From: Lachnospiraceae bacterium
Lineage (GTDB): Bacteria; Bacillota; Clostridia; Lachnospirales; Lachnospiraceae
Assembly (NCBI GenBank): GCA_018056425.1
Contig: JAGPFR010000015.1
Coordinates: forward strand, 1-53,868
Direction: 5' to 3'
DNA length: 53,868 nucleotides
Below the pieces are notes generated by a model, which did no database searches, was not told where the DNA came from, and saw only the letters and a program-made list of their open reading frames with translations. The position numbers and the translations under genes were made by a program. Shown piece by piece: positions 40,848 through 47,678 of this stretch (the stretch's first letter is position 1; each line of letters starts with the position of its first letter).

Positions 40848-42064
40848 TTGCTTAAAGAGTGGTCTGAAACGGTCTGAATGCCTAAATTCAAGGCTTTCTC
40901 AATGTTTAATCTGTTTATGTCTGTTAGACTGCTGTTTATATAATGATCCTGCATATATGAATTACTATGCCCCGCAGTCTTTCTGGATGCCTCATAATCG
41001 CCTGTAGAGGCTATCTGAGTGATTACATATGCCCTGGTCTTATATAATGACCTGTAGGGGATGGAAAGGGCCTTACAGGCCTTTTTAAGATGTTTGTTGA
41101 TTACATCGCCATCAATGTACTTTCCGTCCTTATTGGGGAATATGAGAGCAGCGTCCGGTCTTTCTGCTCTATATCTCTGTAAAAGAGACATTGCATCAGT
41201 GCACAGGTGCTTATGCCTTTTGGCATGATCTCCGGTCTTGAGATTACCGCTTTCTGTATTGGCTTTTTTGAGAATGAGAGTATTTTCATGAATATCACTC
41301 CATTCCAAAGCTTCTAACTCGCACGGTCTTAAACCTAAATATACCGAGAGAACGATTGCCTCATCATAGACATTGGTTGATGGCATCAGATGTGTAACCA
41401 GACGACGGATCTCAAATTCCGAGAAGGCATCGTCACAGACATTCTTTTCAGGCAATACTTTGATATCGTTGGTCTTTACTCCGAGTGCAACATTATAAGG
41501 GACAATCTCAAGTTCTTCACACGCATATTCGAATACAAAATTGATGATCGTTTTAATATTCGTCAGAGTCGTCCTTGTAACCCGGTCTTTGAAAGATTTA
41601 AGGAAAACCTTCACATCACGTGCCGAAACATCCTTAATGGGTTTTTTAGCGAGTTCAGAACCGGATATGCGGGCTGCAAAGAGTTCATTATGACGTCTCT
41701 TTGTCTTTTGGGTATTGCTGTTTTCGGAGCAATGCCATTCCAGGGCTTCGGAGAAAAGACTCTCCATGGTGGCTGTCTCCTTCATTGTTTTGCCGGAATA
41801 TAAACAATAGAGCTTTTCATATAATGCATCCAATGACTGAGCGGAGATCTTTTTACCCCCTCCTACACGTGTGGTATAGGTGGTGTATTTACCTGACCGG
41901 TATGTGCTAATGGCATTTTTATGTCTTTCTTTTATGAAATTTTCAATGAGCGTTTTTTTCATTGCGTGCATTTGTGCACGCTCATCCTCGCTCATAATAT
42001 CGTTTTTGATGGCTTCCGTCAAAGAATCGATAAGGGAGACATTATTTCTGTATTCAGTTATCAT
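40832..42064 (-). CDS. Tyrosine recombinase / phage-type integrase
   Basis: I use the ATG at 42064 (AAAGGAGG 7 bases upstream); the longer frame to 42232 runs through a hairpin. The 410-residue protein has an N-terminal arm-binding region, a core-binding domain (about 100-195, 'TTRVGGGKKISAQSLDALYEKL', 'MESLFSEALEWHC') and a catalytic domain (about 215-390). It shows Arg in 'YLGLRPCELEAL', 'YKTRAYVIT' at the His-x-x-Arg box (Tyr replaces His), 'AGHSNSYMQDHY' with the final Gly-His and nucleophile Tyr. It would excise and insert the element at tRNA-Leu. The Tyr for His change is seen in some clostridial integrases. No excisionase is identified. Confidence 0.93.
   Translation of the reverse strand: MITEYRNNVSLIDSLTEAIKNDIMSEDERAQMHAMKKTLIENFIKERHKNAISTYRSGKYTTYTTRVGGGKKISAQSLDALYEKLYCLYSGKTMKETATMESLFSEALEWHCSENSNTQKTKRRHNELFAARISGSELAKKPIKDVSARDVKVFLKSFKDRVTRTTLTNIKTIINFVFEYACEELEIVPYNVALGVKTNDIKVLPEKNVCDDAFSEFEIRRLVTHLMPSTNVYDEAIVLSVYLGLRPCELEALEWSDIHENTLILKKANTESGNLKTGDHAKRHKHLCTDAMSLLQRYRAERPDAALIFPNKDGKYIDGDVINKHLKKACKALSIPYRSLYKTRAYVITQIASTGDYEASRKTAGHSNSYMQDHYINSSLTDINRLNIEKALNLGIQTVSDHSLSKEKTS
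40859..40880 (+). repeat. GGTCTG direct repeats near attL (candidate integrase arm sites)
   Basis: GTGGTCTGAAA and CGGTCTGAATG in tandem (40859-40869, 40870-40880), matching the set at the other end. Confidence 0.45.
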
Positions 42065-42115
42065 AATGCCTCCTTTCTCGGATCCAATTGGTTCAAAATT
42101 GCTCTGCAAATAACA

Positions 42116-42161
42116 AAGCCCCGAGGTCCTTTTGGATGTAATCCTGAGGACTTCGAGGTTT
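42116..42161 (-). other. Hairpin in the integrase mRNA leader
   Basis: AAACCTCGAAGTCC and GGACCTCGGGGCTT (minus strand) pair with U-G wobbles around an 18-nt loop that itself contains GGAT/ATCC. A weak T-rich tail follows, so it may attenuate integrase expression. Confidence 0.4.
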
Positions 42162-42214
42162 ATATTTACTCTCAAAGCGCAGTATAAGAATATCATGCCT
42201 TTTTTAAGGGGTAA

Positions 42215-42760
42215 ATGGACAAACGCGGACAATCAATGGACAAAATCAATTTCATATGATTTGGGGACAAGGGGGCCCAAAAGGGATTTTTTGCCAAAAT
42301 GCTAGCATTTGGCGATGCTTGCTCATTATGAAATGATTGAATCCTGAACAAGTAGCGGCTTGTCTCAAGTACGAATGTCGTCTTATATATTTCTTATCAT
42401 TGCCAGTATACAGATTAGCATGGATTTAACAGGGTTAAAATGGGCTGGCAATGGACAGTGGATGGACAAAGGTCTTACTTGATTTCATGAGGCAGGGTAA
42501 TTTCAGGACATTTTAAAGTGCAAATAATCCGGATTTAAAGAATAGCAAGCAACGCCTTATGGGCCCATTTTTAATAAAAAATGGATTTTGGGCCGGAGCG
42601 TCCCAAACCCTTTTGTTTTTTTAGAAATGGGGTATGGGGTACTCTGGCACAGGAGGTGATTTTGCCAAAAAGATATCTTTTGACGGTGCTTGCTGGTTAG
42701 GAAAAGTGCTTGATCAGGTCATGTATTAGGTATGAATGTGGCCTTATATGATATATAATC
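42215..42760. other. Duplicated non-coding module in the element (candidate origin or control region)
   Basis: The 729-bp stretch 42065-42793 has no gene but two diverged copies of one module (about 42215-42393 and 42451-42760). Each has two ATGGACA repeats (42215, 42236; 42451, 42462), a GGGCCCA box, then TTTTGCCAAA with a 14-bp palindrome (AAATGCTAGCATTT at 42297; AAAAGATATCTTTT at 42667), TGCTTGCT and a GTAYGAATGT/TATAT end. Iterated repeats and palindromes resemble a replication or transfer origin, but none is proven. Confidence 0.45.
42731..42759 (+). promoter_or_regulatory. Promoter of the NERD gene
   Basis: TATGAA (42731-42736), 17 bp, TATAAT (42754-42759), at the end of the second module. 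The same boxes recur at 47114-47142. Confidence 0.55.
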
Positions 42761-42793
42761 AAAGAGGTTAGAGCAGATAGGATAGCGCTGAAT

Positions 42794-43561
42794 ATGTATG
42801 GTTTTGGTTTGTTAAAAAAAATAATAATGAAACCATCCCGGAAAGGGGTAATTGGGGAGAATAAGCTGCAAAGATCTATAGATAGTTTGGATTTTTGGGG
42901 CTATGATGGATATTGCTTGAGAAATACTTATGTTCCAAAGGCCAATGGAACTACGGCAGAAATTGATTTGCTCTATATTACAAGAAAAGGAATTTTTGTT
43001 ATCGAAAGCAAGAACTATGTTGGTTACATTTTTGGAAATGAACATTGGAAAATGTGGACTAGTACCGTCTATGCCGGGAAGAACTGGATGGGGTTAAAGA
43101 AAGTAAATAAGAATAAGTTTTACAATCCTATCTGGCAGAATAAAAGTCATATAAGTGCATTGAAAAATTTTTGTGGAAACGTACAAGTTTTTTCGATAAT
43201 AGCTTTCGGAAACAATTGCGAAAATATAAATGTAAATTGGGATTCTCCAAATACTTGGGTTTGTTATTACTCTGATCTGAAACGGATCATAAAAGGTATT
43301 TGGACGAGTTCTCCAGACATATATGATGAAGCTATGGTTAATCGTATGTATTCCAGCCTAATCTCTTTGGATAAAAGCAGAGAAACGAAGGCTAGACATA
43401 TTAACCAAATATATCATCATCCAGCAAATGGCAAGTGCCCTAAATGTGGCGGGAATTTGGTTATGCGACAAGCCAAAAAAGGAATATATGCTGGCAGTTC
43501 ATTTTATGGATGCTCTAATTATCCTAGATGTAAATATATTGAGAATATAAATTCTCAATAA
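42794..43561 (+). CDS. NERD-domain protein with C-terminal topoisomerase-type zinc finger
   Basis: The 255-residue protein has an N-terminal helix, then a NERD nuclease-like domain (about 15-130): 'GVIGENKLQRSI', 'GTTAEIDLLYITRKGIFVIESKNY', with the D, E-x-K pattern of PD-(D/E)XK enzymes, and 'WMGLKKVNKNKFYNPIWQN'. The C-terminus has a C4 zinc finger (about 215-255: 'CPKCGGNLVMRQAKKGIYAG' and 'FYGCSNYPRCKYI'), of the kind found in topoisomerase I. This suggests a DNA-binding nuclease. In a mobile element it could be defence or DNA processing. Weak ribosome site. It has the low GC of the element. Confidence 0.88.
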   Translation: MYGFGLLKKIIMKPSRKGVIGENKLQRSIDSLDFWGYDGYCLRNTYVPKANGTTAEIDLLYITRKGIFVIESKNYVGYIFGNEHWKMWTSTVYAGKNWMGLKKVNKNKFYNPIWQNKSHISALKNFCGNVQVFSIIAFGNNCENINVNWDSPNTWVCYYSDLKRIIKGIWTSSPDIYDEAMVNRMYSSLISLDKSRETKARHINQIYHHPANGKCPKCGGNLVMRQAKKGIYAGSSFYGCSNYPRCKYIENINSQ

Positions 43562-43596
43562 CAAATAACTTTTAATATACAGGATTATAGAGGAAT

Positions 43597-44091
43597 ATGG
43601 AATTTAAGATAGGAACAACACAAGATTTGGATTCGGTCTGCTTTTTGATAAAAGATGCAATAGCCGAAATGGAAAAGAATGGAATCTATCAGTGGGATGA
43701 AATATATCCTGCCAGAGAAGACTTTGAAGAAGATATTAGAAACAATTATCTTTATGTAGTTTATGAAGAGAATGAGTTGGTAGCTTTTTATGTTATCAGT
43801 GGAGAATGTGATGAGCAATACAATAATGCTGAATGGGAATACGAATCTGATTCGGCATATGTTCTCCATAGATTCTGCGTTTCACCAAAGGTACAAAACA
43901 GGGGAATCGGGAAAAAGGTTCTTCTGCATATAGAACAACAAATTAAAAATATGGGTTATAACTCAGTTAGATTAGATACCTTTACTCAGAATCCTTTCGC
44001 GCAAAAATTGTATCGTCATAATGGGTATGAATCCCGAGGATATGCGGATTGGAGAAAAGGCAGATTTGACCTTATGGAAAAGAAACTTTAA
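43597..44091 (+). CDS. GNAT-family N-acetyltransferase
   Basis: A 164-residue protein with the GNAT fold: 'YLYVVYEENELVAFYVISGE' (strands 2-4), 'AYVLHRFCVSPKVQNRGIGK' with the acetyl-CoA-binding Q/RxxGxG/A motif, and 'DTFTQNPFAQKLYRHNGYESRG' near the end. It transfers an acetyl group from acetyl-CoA to an unknown amine. TAGAGGA lies 3-4 bases from the ATG. It follows the NERD gene by 35 bp and is followed by a small membrane protein gene 23 bp later. Substrate unknown; acquired acetyltransferases may inactivate toxins or antibiotics. Confidence 0.9.
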   Translation: MEFKIGTTQDLDSVCFLIKDAIAEMEKNGIYQWDEIYPAREDFEEDIRNNYLYVVYEENELVAFYVISGECDEQYNNAEWEYESDSAYVLHRFCVSPKVQNRGIGKKVLLHIEQQIKNMGYNSVRLDTFTQNPFAQKLYRHNGYESRGYADWRKGRFDLMEKKL

Positions 44092-44114
44092 CTCAGTTTA
44101 ACGGAGGAAAAAAG

Positions 44115-44456
44115 ATGGCTGGAACAATTATTTCTGGTGTGATTTTCTGTATAGTTGCAATGATAATGCTTGGAATTGGAGTTAGTCAGCTAAAGAGTAA
44201 GGAGCCTGTTGGTTTTTATACAGGAGAAAAACCCCCGAAAGTAGATCAATTATCAGATGTCAATTCATGGAATAAGAAACATGGCGTAATGTGGATCATT
44301 TATGGCATTTGTATTATTGGCTCGTGGATTTGTTCTGCGTTTATTGGAGGAGACAGCATATACTCCGTGATTCCGTTATGTATAGGCACGATTATTCCTA
44401 TTCTGATTATGGTATTTCTTCATCACAAATGGGTGAAAAGGTATTTTATTCAATAA
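44115..44456 (+). CDS. Small membrane protein (SdpI-like topology)
   Basis: The 113-residue protein has three membrane helices (about 4-22, 57-77, 82-102) with a loop 'SKEPVGFYTGEKPPKVDQLSDV' containing the 'GFYTGEKPP' stretch seen in SdpI-related immunity proteins, and 'WNKKHGVMWIIYG'. Ribosome site GGAGG. It is the third gene of the NERD-GNAT group. SdpI-like proteins give immunity to toxins or act in signalling; that is only suggested by topology and motif here. Confidence 0.65.
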   Translation: MAGTIISGVIFCIVAMIMLGIGVSQLKSKEPVGFYTGEKPPKVDQLSDVNSWNKKHGVMWIIYGICIIGSWICSAFIGGDSIYSVIPLCIGTIIPILIMVFLHHKWVKRYFIQ

Positions 44457-44539
44457 ATTCGAGGTTGTCGGGCTGAAGTTGGCGTGTTATATCGGAATAT
44501 AATGGACTAATACAACTTCCTGTTTGAAGAGACAGATTT

Positions 44540-45304
44540 ATGAGTGACTGGTTTACCGTCGAGGAAATCGACACACAAACATTCGTTATAAGTGAATACC
44601 AGCACTGGGAAGAACCTCATTGCTATCTTCTTTGCGGCCAGAACGAGGCAGTGCTGATCGATACAGGTCTCGGTGTATCAAATATCAAACGTGTTGTCGA
44701 AGAATTGACAGTGCTGCCGATTACTGTGCTCACCACACACGTCCATTGGGATCATATAGGAGGGCACGGGCTCTTTGACCGTATTGCAATCCATGAGGTA
44801 GAAAAGGACTGGCTCAGCGGAAGTTTCCCTTTACCGTTGGAAGAGGTAAAGAAACAAATTACAAAATTGCCCGGTTCACTTCCGGAGGATTTTGACGCAG
44901 AGACATATCATATTTTTCAAGGTGAGCCGCAGATTCTTTTGCATGATGGTGATTGTTTTGACTTGGGCGGGCGAACGCTTCGGGTGCTGCACACGCCAGG
45001 TCACTCTCCTGGACACTGCTGTTTCTACGAACCTGAGAGAAGGTTCCTGTATTCTGGAGACCTGATTTACAAAGGCAGTCTTGACGCTTTTTATCCGACC
45101 ACAGATCCTCTGCTTTTCTATCTGTCGGTAAAACGTTTGGCGGAGCTTGATGTCAGCTGCGTTCTCCCAGACCATCACGACTTGGAAATTCCTGTTTCAC
45201 TGATTGATGAGATCAGAACAGATTTTTCACAAATAGAGAAGAACGGGCAGCTGAAACAAGGAAGTGGCCTGTTTGATTTCGGTGATATCAAAATTCATAT
45301 CTGA
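44540..45304 (+). CDS. Metallo-beta-lactamase-fold hydrolase
   Basis: The 254-residue protein has the MBL fold: 'EAVLIDTGLGVSNI', the metal motif 'THVHWDHIGGH' (HxHxDH), 'VLHTPGHSPGHCCFY' (His) and 'FLYSGDLIYKGS' (bridging Asp), with a final 'LPDHHD' His. Two metal ions would be bound. Family members include glyoxalase II, lactonases and phosphodiesterases; the closest subgroup is unknown. The gene's base composition looks more GC-rich than the NERD/GNAT genes, as if from another source. It lies between two intergenic TATCGSAATATR motifs. No partner gene. Confidence 0.9.
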   Translation: MSDWFTVEEIDTQTFVISEYQHWEEPHCYLLCGQNEAVLIDTGLGVSNIKRVVEELTVLPITVLTTHVHWDHIGGHGLFDRIAIHEVEKDWLSGSFPLPLEEVKKQITKLPGSLPEDFDAETYHIFQGEPQILLHDGDCFDLGGRTLRVLHTPGHSPGHCCFYEPERRFLYSGDLIYKGSLDAFYPTTDPLLFYLSVKRLAELDVSCVLPDHHDLEIPVSLIDEIRTDFSQIEKNGQLKQGSGLFDFGDIKIHI

Positions 45305-45420
45305 TTGTCAAATTTATCGAGATGATGCGATAACAAATAATCTTGGATGATTAAAGGATTACCTTATGGTATCGCAATATAAAACCTGTAATAAATCATA
45401 TAAGACAATACATCTGCTGG

Positions 45421-45903
45421 ATGAAATCAATGGACATATGTAAAAAGATAGCCATTGGAACTGCAATTGTTCTCATTTCAATTATTGGAATGATTGTATA
45501 CTTTTCGGGATTCCATTTGGATTTTTCGCAGAATTACAGAAGAATAGATGGATATGAAAATATTGTTTTCAAGGATTCCCGGAATGATCAATGTTTTCGG
45601 TTATGCACATGGGGATTGGTGAAAACAGAAAACTCGGAAGGATTTGAGGAACACCATAATCCGGATAGAACTTCTTATGAATATCAGCTGATCGTTGAGA
45701 ATACAGATGCCGGAGAGTGTGATATAGGGCAGGTGGTTCCCTCTCCCGATGGAAAATATATATTATATATTGAGATCATATACCGCGGTACAGGGGTGAC
45801 TGATGATGAGGATGTATATTACAGAGTTTATTCGATAAACGATGGCACGAGCATAACCATTTATTCCGGTTACCGGCAATACCTGCTGGTTGATTGGAAA
45901 TAA
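45421..45903 (+). CDS. Unknown protein with N-terminal membrane anchor
   Basis: The 160-residue protein (alternative start at 45430) has a basic start, one membrane helix (about 11-30) and an outside domain of about 125 residues with 'NIVFKDSRNDQCFRLCTWGL', 'EYQLIVENTDAGECDIGQVV' and 'SPDGKYILYIEIIYRG', a beta-rich pattern like a short propeller blade. No family recognised. Ribosome site poor (GCTGG). Lies in its own intergenic island in the element, between TATCGSAATATR motifs. Confidence 0.6.
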   Translation: MKSMDICKKIAIGTAIVLISIIGMIVYFSGFHLDFSQNYRRIDGYENIVFKDSRNDQCFRLCTWGLVKTENSEGFEEHHNPDRTSYEYQLIVENTDAGECDIGQVVPSPDGKYILYIEIIYRGTGVTDDEDVYYRVYSINDGTSITIYSGYRQYLLVDWK

Positions 45904-46020
45904 CTGTCAGATGTCAGTAAAATCTTGAATAAAATTAACTAAGAAACTGATGGCAGTTTATATCGCAATATGATTATAAGAGCTTCTGGTCTGTATTGAT
46001 AAAGGATCTGAAGCTTTCTG

Positions 46021-46710
46021 TTAGTTTTTGACAAGCCTTCTTTCGAGTTCTTCAAAATCATAATCATCCCTTTGAGGATAATTGTTGAACTGATTAACAT
46101 ACTTCCTGTGAGAATATGAACTCTGGTTTTTCTCTTTATCCATATGATTTGGGATGGGGCTATATATAGCTGTTGTAATCTCTGTAGTATTCTTTGTAAT
46201 TGTATTACCCTCCGGGGCAATAGGTGTTTCCAAATCGGGAACCACATCCTTCCCAAAAGGGAAACATGTATTACCACTGGGGAAAGTAAGCTTTTTTAGA
46301 GTTTCAGGGAATAATTCCAGGAACATAATGTTTGGCAGCTTACCATAACCGGTCATAACAGCTTTAAAGTGTCTTTGAACCACTTCAAGATTCTCAAGAA
46401 GCTTTAATGCCTCGCGAACCTGTTTTTCGCTGCAGTTAAACTTATTACAGATGTCAGCATATGATTTTTGCAGAAAATCCTTGTCATAGAACTTCTTTTT
46501 ATAAGTGACATTTCCGGATTTTTCATCCCTGATCTCAGTAGGACGGTACCAATATACGATGTCGGCAAGAATATTGATTGCCAAGAGATTTGGTTTACCG
46601 TTTTCGTTAACCACGGTATGATACCAGGCTTCTGGAATGATATTTCCCATTAATTGGATCTTTCCAACCTCATCAACTATTAAGTTCCCTGAGCTGTAAA
46701 CAACCTTCAT
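46021..46710 (-). CDS. Replication-initiator-like / winged-helix protein of the element
   Basis: The 229-residue protein begins 'MKVVYSSGNLIVDEVGKIQL' and has a winged-helix-like segment ('NLLAINILADIVYWYRPTEI', 'FLQKSYADICNKFNCSEKQV', 'REALKLLENLEVVQRH'), then a polar, Ser/Asn-rich linker and the short charged end 'YDFEELERRLVKN'. This resembles DnaD/RepA-type replication proteins found on clostridial phages and integrative elements. It may start replication of the excised circle or act as a regulator. GGAGG lies 6 bases from the ATG. The promoter would be in the region with GGTCTG repeats and ACAGACC/GGTCTGT dyad. Confidence 0.65.
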   Translation of the reverse strand: MKVVYSSGNLIVDEVGKIQLMGNIIPEAWYHTVVNENGKPNLLAINILADIVYWYRPTEIRDEKSGNVTYKKKFYDKDFLQKSYADICNKFNCSEKQVREALKLLENLEVVQRHFKAVMTGYGKLPNIMFLELFPETLKKLTFPSGNTCFPFGKDVVPDLETPIAPEGNTITKNTTEITTAIYSPIPNHMDKEKNQSSYSHRKYVNQFNNYPQRDDYDFEELERRLVKN

Positions 46711-46742
46711 TAATTCCTCCGTCTTGAAAAAGGGTAAAAAAA

Positions 46743-46798
46743 ACAGACCTTTATGGTCTGTAAAAGTGGTCTGAAAATGGTCTATAGGTGGTCTGAAA
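46743..46798 (+). repeat. GGTCTG tandem repeats near attR (candidate integrase arm sites)
   Basis: Four units (ATGGTCTGTAA, GTGGTCTGAAA, ATGGTCTATAG, GTGGTCTGAAA; 46753-46798), spaced 11-13 bp, in the same orientation as 40859-40880. A dyad ACAGACC/GGTCTGT at 46743-46761 overlaps. Confidence 0.5.
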
Positions 46799-46854
46799 GA
46801 AATGGATGAGCGTGCAAACCTCCTATTTTACTGGTTTTTTAAAGGTCGAAATTC

Positions 46855-46876
46855 GTTCAAGTCCCGCCTTCCGCAT
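46855..46876 (+). repeat. attR: 22-bp repeat of the tRNA-Leu 3' end
   Basis: Exact copy of 40784-40805. It is not a tRNA gene by itself. Confidence 0.88.
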
Positions 46877-46924
46877 AAGTCTATACTCTTTTCGCTCACT
46901 TCGTCTTTCGCACGAAGGATCAAT

Positions 46925-47110
46925 GGGCTAATAAAAACCCAAAAAACTACAGTTTTATTAGCCGCTTTGAAAATGAAAGGCCTGGAATAGAAGCTATGGG
47001 CTAATAAAAACCCCAAAAACCACAGTTTTATTAGCCATTTTGGAAACGAAATGACCCGAAAAGAGGAGAAATGGGCTAATAAACCCCAAAAAACCGCAAC
47101 TTTATTAGCC
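46925..47110. repeat. Three degenerate tandem units (73-75 bp) with an internal hairpin
   Basis: Units start at 46925, 46998 and 47073. Each begins GGGCTAATAAA, ends TTTATTAGCC (38-39 bp, 10-11-bp stems around an A/C-rich loop), and is followed by a 34-36 bp segment which also aligns between copies. The chromosomal stretch 46877-47171 has no convincing gene; a minus-strand run of codons here reads the repeats. Confidence 0.7.
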
Positions 47111-47113
47111 ACG

Positions 47114-47142
47114 TATGAATGTAGGGCTGTTTGATATATAAT
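47114..47142 (+). promoter_or_regulatory. Promoter of the deoxyribosyltransferase-like gene
   Basis: TATGAA (47114-47119), 17 bp, TATAAT (47137-47142); the same boxes as at 42731-42759. Confidence 0.6.
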
Positions 47143-47171
47143 CATAGATATCAGATTTACGGAGAATATGT

Positions 47172-47624
47172 ATGGATAAAGAGAAATTGATATACCTGGC
47201 CGGAAGCTGTTCGAAGGACCAGCGTCAGGTAATGGAAAGAATTTCGAAGCTGTTAAGAGATAACGGATACAAATTGTATTGTCCGTTTGAACTCAAGATT
47301 GAAAATGCATGGGATTATTCTCAGGAAGACTGGGCGCAGAAGGTATTCGATGCGGATCTGGATGCTCTTAACAGGGCTGAGCTGTTTCTGATGATCACAC
47401 CCGGCAGGAACGGCACGGCGGGAACCAACTGGGAACAGGGTTATATGTATGCGCAGAAGAAACCCATCGTTGTTGTCCAGATAACGGATGATGAAACCAG
47501 TCTTATGACATTCTGCTCGGCGGACAGTTTTTATAATGCATCCATGGACAATCTTGAAGATACGATACTTAATGCGGTGGCAAACAGCGTGCCCAGAAGT
47601 AAATGTAAAACTGTCTTAACTTAA
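47172..47624 (+). CDS. Nucleoside 2-deoxyribosyltransferase-like protein
   Basis: The 150-residue protein has the flavodoxin-like fold of this family: 'KLIYLAGSCSKDQRQVMERI' at the N-terminus, 'YKLYCPFELKIENAWDYSQ', 'DADLDALNRAELFLMITPGR' (Asp and catalytic-type loop) and 'NGTAGTNWEQGYMYAQKKPIVV' with the Glu-Gln that binds the nucleoside. Members transfer deoxyribose between nucleobases or cleave nucleosides, and some are nucleotide-hydrolysing. It has its own promoter and a GGAG site. The next gene is an HD hydrolase, so nucleotide metabolism may be a shared theme. Confidence 0.8.
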   Translation: MDKEKLIYLAGSCSKDQRQVMERISKLLRDNGYKLYCPFELKIENAWDYSQEDWAQKVFDADLDALNRAELFLMITPGRNGTAGTNWEQGYMYAQKKPIVVVQITDDETSLMTFCSADSFYNASMDNLEDTILNAVANSVPRSKCKTVLT

Positions 47625-47678
47625 ACAAAGATGTTTTCCCTGAGGAAGTAACTTATAAATTGATATAGGAATTTGAAA

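Larger units (their letters stand above)
44487..45975. repeat. Three dispersed TATCGSAATATR motifs in cargo spacers
   Basis: TTATATCGGAATATAAT (about 44487-44503), GGTATCGCAATATAAAA (about 45368-45384) and TTATATCGCAATATGAT (about 45957-45973) occur before the MBL gene, before the unknown gene and after it. The core is nearly palindromic. Confidence 0.45.
40784..46876. mobile_element. Integrative element in tRNA-Leu, about 6.07 kb, with an exact 22-bp att repeat
   Basis: The 22-bp sequence that begins GTTCAAGTCC and ends CTTCCGCAT occurs at 40784-40805 (tRNA T-arm and acceptor) and exactly at 46855-46876. A tyrosine integrase gene lies next to the tRNA and points toward it. Between are a NERD/zinc-finger protein, GNAT, small membrane protein, MBL hydrolase, an unknown, and a replication-initiator-like gene on the minus strand. 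No relaxase or coupling protein is seen, so it may be a non-self-transmissible element or a satellite that uses another element. Its base composition is more AT-rich than its flanks in 42.8-44.5 kb. Confidence 0.85.

Noticed and set aside
46855-46876. Second tRNA gene
   Set aside because: Only the T-arm and acceptor 3' strand are present; it is the attR copy.
46925-47110. CRISPR-like array of three 38-39-bp repeats
   Set aside because: The segments between repeats align with each other, the repeats are strong hairpins, there are only three units and no cas gene.
46828-47145. Minus-strand frame of 105 codons across attR and the tandem units
   Set aside because: It reads through the att repeat and the hairpin units and gives repeated hydrophobic runs; no start signal.
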